DNA of 64,000 nucleotides from contig NZ_JAPYZV010000001.1 of NCBI RefSeq assembly GCF_027812955.1, forward strand, positions 719,610 through 783,609, given 5' to 3'. Below are positions 60,748-64,000 of this stretch, in pieces. The notes below the pieces were generated by a model that saw only the letters and a program-made list of their open reading frames with translations, was not told the DNA's origin and made no database searches. The DNA is from Pedococcus sp. 5OH_020 (lineage in GTDB: Bacteria; Actinomycetota; Actinomycetes; Actinomycetales; Dermatophilaceae). Each line of letters begins with the position of its first letter. Position 1 is the first letter of the stretch. The translations under genes and the position numbers were made by a program.

Positions 60748-61548
60748 CTACAGGCGCTCTCGGAGCCACTCCAGATCCTCGCGCTGCCCCTCCAGCCCTC
60801 CGCGGGTCTCGATCACGACGGGGGCATCGGCGCCTCGCACGACGCCTGCCAGCTCGTCCGGGTCGATGAGGCCGGACCCGAGGTTGGTGTGCCGGTCGGC
60901 CCCCGAGCCGAACTCGTCGCGGCTGTCGTTGCAGTGGACCAGGTCGATCCGGCCGGTGATGGCCTTGATCCGCTCCACCGCCGTGCCGAGCTCGATCCCG
61001 CCCGCATGCGCGTGACAGGTGTCGAGGCAGAAGCCCACCTTCTCGCTCCCTTCCGCGGCGCCGATGGCGTCCCAGACACGGCCGATCCGCTCGAGCGTGC
61101 GGGCCATGGCATTGTCACCGCCGGCGGTGTTCTCCAGGAGGAGCGGCACCTTGAGGTCGGTGGCCTCGACCGCCTTGCGCCAGTTGTCGAAACCCTTGTC
61201 GACGTCCTCGGCCTTGTCGACGTGCCCGCCGTGGACAACGAGGCCCTTCGCGCCGATGGAGGCTGCCGCGTCGACGAACTGCTGGAGCAGCTTGCGGCTG
61301 GGGATCCGGATGCGGTTGTTCGTCGTGGCGACGTTGATGAGGTAGGGAGCGTGGACGTAGAGCGCGACGTCGGCCGCCTCGGCAGCTGACCTGAGCGCCT
61401 CCGCACCACCCTCGTAGGCGATCTCGGGGCCCTTGTACCCCTGGGGGTTGCCCAGGAAGAACTGGCTCAGGCTCGCGCCCCGGTCCTGCGCAGCCGTGAC
61501 GGGGTCGACGGAGTCGACGTGGGCACCGATGGCGAGGGTCGCAGGCAT
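60748..61548 (-). CDS. nfo: Endonuclease IV (AP endonuclease)
   Basis: Cuts DNA 5' of abasic sites in base excision repair. A 266-residue TIM barrel with three metals. Ligand segments are YVHAPYLINVA, VVHGGHVDKA, LLENTAGGDN, FCLDTCHAHAGG, LVHCNDSRDEFGSGADRH and VIETRG. ATG 61548 lies six bases after TAGGGT on the minus strand. Divergent from rph, with two identical-arm palindromes between. Confidence 0.93.
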   Translation of the reverse strand: MPATLAIGAHVDSVDPVTAAQDRGASLSQFFLGNPQGYKGPEIAYEGGAEALRSAAEAADVALYVHAPYLINVATTNNRIRIPSRKLLQQFVDAAASIGAKGLVVHGGHVDKAEDVDKGFDNWRKAVEATDLKVPLLLENTAGGDNAMARTLERIGRVWDAIGAAEGSEKVGFCLDTCHAHAGGIELGTAVERIKAITGRIDLVHCNDSRDEFGSGADRHTNLGSGLIDPDELAGVVRGADAPVVIETRGGLEGQREDLEWLRERL

Positions 61549-61554
61549 ACCGCA

Positions 61555-61560
61555 ACCCTA
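61555..61560 (-). promoter_or_regulatory. Putative -10 element (TAGGGT) for nfo
   Basis: On the minus strand TAGGGT (61560-61555), six bases (TGCGGT), ATG 61548. The palindrome pair lies directly upstream. Confidence 0.45.
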
Positions 61561-61576
61561 GGACGCCCCCCTGACT

Positions 61577-61635
61577 CCGAAGTCCGGGACTTCGGCTGCT
61601 GTACGGCGTGTCGTTGCCGAAGTCCCGGACTTCGG
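61577..61635. repeat. Pair of 19-base palindromes between nfo and rph
   Basis: CCGAAGTCC-G-GGACTTCGG at 61577-61595 and CCGAAGTCC-C-GGACTTCGG at 61617-61635. Each is a perfect 9+1+9 palindrome, and the two differ only in the central base. Their centres are 40 bases apart. They may be paired operators controlling nfo and rph, or a mobile palindromic element. Confidence 0.8.
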
Positions 61636-61702
61636 CGCAGGGACGCGCACTCGGCCCAGGGAACGTGGGAGGACCGGTGCGCTCTCTGTGCCCTCGCACG
61701 CT

Positions 61703-61708
61703 TAGCCT
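61703..61708 (+). promoter_or_regulatory. Putative -10 element (TAGCCT) for rph
   Basis: TAGCCT, seven bases, then GTG at 61716. Confidence 0.45.
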
Positions 61709-61715
61709 TGCGCAC

Positions 61716-62486
61716 GTGACTGAGACGACTTCGGCGACCGCGACCCGCCACGACGGACGGACCCCCGACCAGATCCGCGAGGTACGGATCACGCGCAACT
61801 GGCTGGACCATGCCGAGGGCAGCGTGCTGGTCGAGTTCGGCCGGACCAGGGTGCTGTGCGCGGCCTCCTTCACCGAGGGGGTTCCCCGCTGGCTGAAGGG
61901 CAAGGGCACTGGCTGGGTCACCTCCGAGTACGAGATGCTGCCGCGCGCCACCAACACGCGCTCTGACCGCGAGTCCCGCAAGGGCAGGGTCGGCGGGCGC
62001 ACGCACGAGATCAGCCGGCTCATCGGACGGAGCCTGCGCGCCATCATCGACACCAAGGCGCTGGGGGAGAACACGATCGTGCTCGACTGTGATGTGCTGC
62101 AGGCCGATGGTGGGACCCGGACGGCGTCGATCACCGGCGCGTATGTCGCGCTGGTCGACGCCATCGAGGATGCCCGCGGCAAGGGGCTGATCGCCAAGAA
62201 CGCGCAGCCCCTCACGGGGTCGATCGCGGCCGTGAGTGTCGGCATCGTCGACGGCCGCGCCGTCGTCGACCTGGACTACCCGGAGGACTCCACCGCGCAG
62301 ACCGACATGAACGTCGTCATGACGGGTGACGGGCGCTTCGTGGAGGTGCAGGGCACGGCGGAGGGCGCACCCTTCGACCGGGCCATGCTCGACGCCCTGC
62401 TGGATAAGGCCGTCGTGGGCTGCACGGCGCTGACCGTCCTGCAGCAGGAGGCCCTCGCGGCCATGCCCAGAGCGCGGGCCCTGTGA
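61716..62486 (+). CDS. rph: Ribonuclease PH
   Basis: Phosphorolytic 3'-5' exoribonuclease trimming tRNA 3' ends. 256 residues. Signatures: [23 protein letters not shown] (seen as [12 protein letters not shown]), [65 protein letters not shown] and [18 protein letters not shown] 61716. The rdgB GTG overlaps its TGA. The tRNA-Leu gene that follows rdgB is a plausible substrate. Confidence 0.95.
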   Translation: MTETTSATATRHDGRTPDQIREVRITRNWLDHAEGSVLVEFGRTRVLCAASFTEGVPRWLKGKGTGWVTSEYEMLPRATNTRSDRESRKGRVGGRTHEISRLIGRSLRAIIDTKALGENTIVLDCDVLQADGGTRTASITGAYVALVDAIEDARGKGLIAKNAQPLTGSIAAVSVGIVDGRAVVDLDYPEDSTAQTDMNVVMTGDGRFVEVQGTAEGAPFDRAMLDALLDKAVVGCTALTVLQQEALAAMPRARAL

Positions 62487-63097
62487 GCACGCGCCGCATC
62501 GTCCTGGCGACGCAGAACGCCCACAAGGTCGCCGAGCTACGGGCCATCCTCGCCGACGTCGCCTCGGAGCTCGACCTTGAGGTGGTCGGAGCGTCCGACT
62601 GGGCCGACGCCCCCGACGTCGTGGAGGACGAGGTCAGCTTCGAGGGGAACGCCCGGCTGAAGGCGCAGGCCCTTGCTGCTCACACAGGGCTCCCGGCGGT
62701 GGCCGACGACTCCGGGCTGGCGGTCGAGGTGCTCGGCGGTGCGCCCGGGATCTTCAGCGCGCGCTGGGCAGGGCGGCACGGAGACGACCGCGCCAACCTC
62801 GACCTCCTGCTGGCGCAGCTGGCCGACGTGAAGGACGAGCATCGCGCGGCTGCCTTCGTCTGTGCCGCAGTTCTCGCACTCCCGGACGGGACGTTCCGCT
62901 CCACGGAGGGCCACCTCTCCGGCAGCCTGGCGCGAGAGCCGAAGGGCACCAACGGTTTCGGCTACGACCCAGTGCTGGTGGTCGAGGGAGACGGGCGGCA
63001 TGCGGCGGAGCTGTCCGCCGAGGAGAAGAACGCCATCTCTCATCGCGGCAAGGCGTTCCGGGCACTGGTACCGCACCTGCGCGAGCTGCTGGGCTGA
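62483..63097 (+). CDS. rdgB: Non-canonical purine NTP pyrophosphatase (RdgB/HAM1)
   Basis: Removes dITP, XTP and similar damaged nucleotides. 204 residues. Signatures: [71 protein letters not shown] and [16 protein letters not shown] 62483 within the rph stop (GTGA). Confidence 0.95.
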   Translation: MSTRRIVLATQNAHKVAELRAILADVASELDLEVVGASDWADAPDVVEDEVSFEGNARLKAQALAAHTGLPAVADDSGLAVEVLGGAPGIFSARWAGRHGDDRANLDLLLAQLADVKDEHRAAAFVCAAVLALPDGTFRSTEGHLSGSLAREPKGTNGFGYDPVLVVEGDGRHAAELSAEEKNAISHRGKAFRALVPHLRELLG

Positions 63098-63102
63098 GGT
63101 CG

Positions 63103-63108
63103 TAGAGT
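63103..63108 (+). promoter_or_regulatory. Putative -10 element (TAGAGT) for tRNA-Leu
   Basis: TAGAGT lies nine bases before the tRNA 5' end and six bases after the rdgB stop. No clear -35. Confidence 0.4.
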
Positions 63109-63117
63109 GCTGACCGC

Positions 63118-63199
63118 GCGCAAGTGGCGGAATTGGCAGACGCGTCAGGTTTAGGTCCTGATGCCTTCGGGTGTGCGGGTTCGAGTCCCGCCTTGCGCA
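63118..63199 (+). tRNA. tRNA-Leu, anticodon TAG
   Basis: Acceptor stem GCGCAAG (63118-63124) pairs with CTTGCGC (63192-63198), discriminator A at 63199; CCA is not encoded (ACCG). The anticodon stem TCAGG/CCTGA closes the loop TTTAGGT, so the anticodon is TAG, reading CUN leucine codons. A variable arm (TGCCTTCGGGTG) and the T arm GCGGGTTCGAGTCCCGC are normal for a class II tRNA. A decayed integrase follows it. Confidence 0.95.
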
Positions 63200-64000
63200 C
63201 CGACTGACCTGCGAAAGCGTGTCCGGATGTGGACGGTTTCCACGCGCTGTCCACGCCCCGGGTGCCTGCCCCGCACGTGCACCTCGGGCTGGATGTTGGT
63301 TTTCCGCCGCTCATGCCGACCGTCGGGCGGACGGAAGGCCGGTTCCCCGATGGCAAGTGTTCGACAGCGCACGGTCGTTGACAGGTGCGGTGGCACCAGG
63401 ACGGCGCCGCCCCGGCGGAGACGTTCGCCGACCGGGCGCAGGCGCGGCGGTTCCAGGGTTGGGTGCAGGCGGCGGGAGAGCGCTACCCGGCCGGCTGGGT
63501 CCCCGGACACGGTTTCCAGACCGACGCCACGTGCCGCGGTCGACCGACCGCAGGACCGGGGTCGCGGCAGCCGGCCGCGCGCCGGGTGAGTCCCCGCTGC
63601 TGTTCGTCAAGACCGAGGGGGCCGCATCCGCAACGGCACCTTCCACCAGCGTCAGTGGAACCCCGCCGTCGAGCGCGCAATGGAGGCCGGGCTGAGCCAG
63701 CGCCCCCGCGTGCACGACCTGCGGCACTCCCACGGCTCCCTGATGCTGGCCGAGGGCAACTCCATGTGAGCTCCCCGAGGGTGAGACCCGCATGCGCCGG
63801 ACCACAACCCAGCCCGTGCATAGCATCAAGGGACAGGGACCGCGGACCGCTACCACCGCCGCCTCGTCGCAGGACGGTCAAGAACTATGGAACGACGCCG
63901 AGCGGGGTGTGGGGCGGAAGGCCAGGCAGTGCCCCGCGGGGTGGTGGGCTTTGAGGGCTGATCCTCGGTGCCTACTCGCCGCTTTGGAGGGCGGCGATGG
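63200..64000. other. Region of decayed DNA downstream of tRNA-Leu
   Basis: About 800 bases to the window end with no intact gene. The only recognisable part is the broken integrase at 63385-63769. The stretches 63200-63384 and 63770-64000 show no convincing ORF. I found no second copy of the tRNA 3' end that would mark an attachment site. Confidence 0.6.
63385..63769 (+). pseudogene. Tyrosine recombinase (phage-type integrase) remnant
   Basis: Three fragments in different frames look like one actinobacterial integrase. The N-terminal part from 63385 reads VRWHQDGAAPAETFADRAQA, then RRFQGWVQAAGERYPAGW and VPGHGFQ. A middle piece near 63597 reads PLLFVKTEG in another frame. After a frameshift in a run of five Gs the third frame gives RNGTFHQRQWNPAVERAMEA and then VHDLRHSHGSLMLAEG, the catalytic H-x-x-R box, before a stop at 63767. 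The central catalytic part is missing and the active-site Tyr is lost. Position just after a tRNA gene fits the usual target of such enzymes. Confidence 0.85.

Noticed and set aside
61577..61635. DosR-type (hypoxia) box
   Set aside because: DosR sites have GGGAC and GTCCC half-sites facing inward; here the AAGTCC/GGACTT arms are in the opposite arrangement.
63200..64000. attR-like copy of the tRNA-Leu 3' end
   Set aside because: I looked for a second GGTTCGAGTCCCGC-type segment downstream and found none before the window ends.

Overview
The window is a GC-rich, gene-dense piece of chromosome from an actinobacterium. It is probably a member of Micrococcales related to the Intrasporangiaceae; the genus cannot be fixed from the sequence alone. 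The evidence is the codon bias (long antisense ORFs everywhere), many GTG starts, an NnaR-type HemD/DNA-binding fusion in the nitrate operon, and two gene neighbourhoods shared with other actinobacteria such as Mycobacterium: etfA-iscS-mnmA-(MetE-like)-ligA and pncB/clpS-DUF2017-murI-MBL-rph-rdgB. I count 57 intact or window-edge protein genes, one tmRNA, one tRNA-Leu and one decayed integrase.

Layout. 1-9.8 kb: end of etfA, iscS, mnmA, a YjbR-like gene, a MetE-like zinc protein, a DMT exporter, an acyl-CoA ligase (minus), ligA and a DinB-fold gene. 9.8-16.7 kb: prfB, the divisome pair ftsE-ftsX with a secreted coiled-coil M23 peptidase, smpB and a DUF2207 membrane protein. 16.9-21.7 kb (minus): CsbD, pyruvate carboxylase, a quinone-type oxidoreductase. 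21.8-22.2 kb: tmRNA. 22.4-34.9 kb: mixed housekeeping genes (PAP2, a membrane/GNAT-like protein, thioredoxin, malic enzyme, LLM oxidoreductase, VanZ-like, a repeat-rich DEAD-box helicase, YqgE, DUF3039, an M43-type secreted metalloprotease, a second SF2 helicase, dodecin).

35-41.2 kb is a tyrosine/homogentisate catabolic block: an Lrp-type regulator divergent from hppD, then fahA coupled to a conserved gene of unknown function, then hmgA. No glutathione-type maleylacetoacetate isomerase is seen, which makes the unknown gene interesting. 41.4-43.3 kb is a Tat-exported 5'-nucleotidase. 43.3-53.9 kb (minus) is one tightly overlapping seven-gene nitrate assimilation operon: narK-nasA-reductase-nirB-nirD-cobA/cysG-nnaR, with a GlnR-like box upstream. 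54-57.3 kb (minus) is NAD metabolism (pncA, kynU, pncB). 57.4-63.1 kb holds clpS, DUF2017, murI, two metallo-beta-lactamase-fold genes, endonuclease IV (minus), rph and rdgB. The window ends with tRNA-Leu(TAG) followed by a frameshifted tyrosine integrase remnant, the mark of an old integration at the tRNA.

A recurring regulatory theme is visible by eye: at least ten genes have a TANNNT hexamer followed by 6-7 bases and then directly ATG or GTG, with no Shine-Dalgarno sequence. This arrangement predicts leaderless mRNAs. In one case (pncB/clpS) two such -10 elements on opposite strands share the same TA step. No intact mobile element, CRISPR array or defence island is present.
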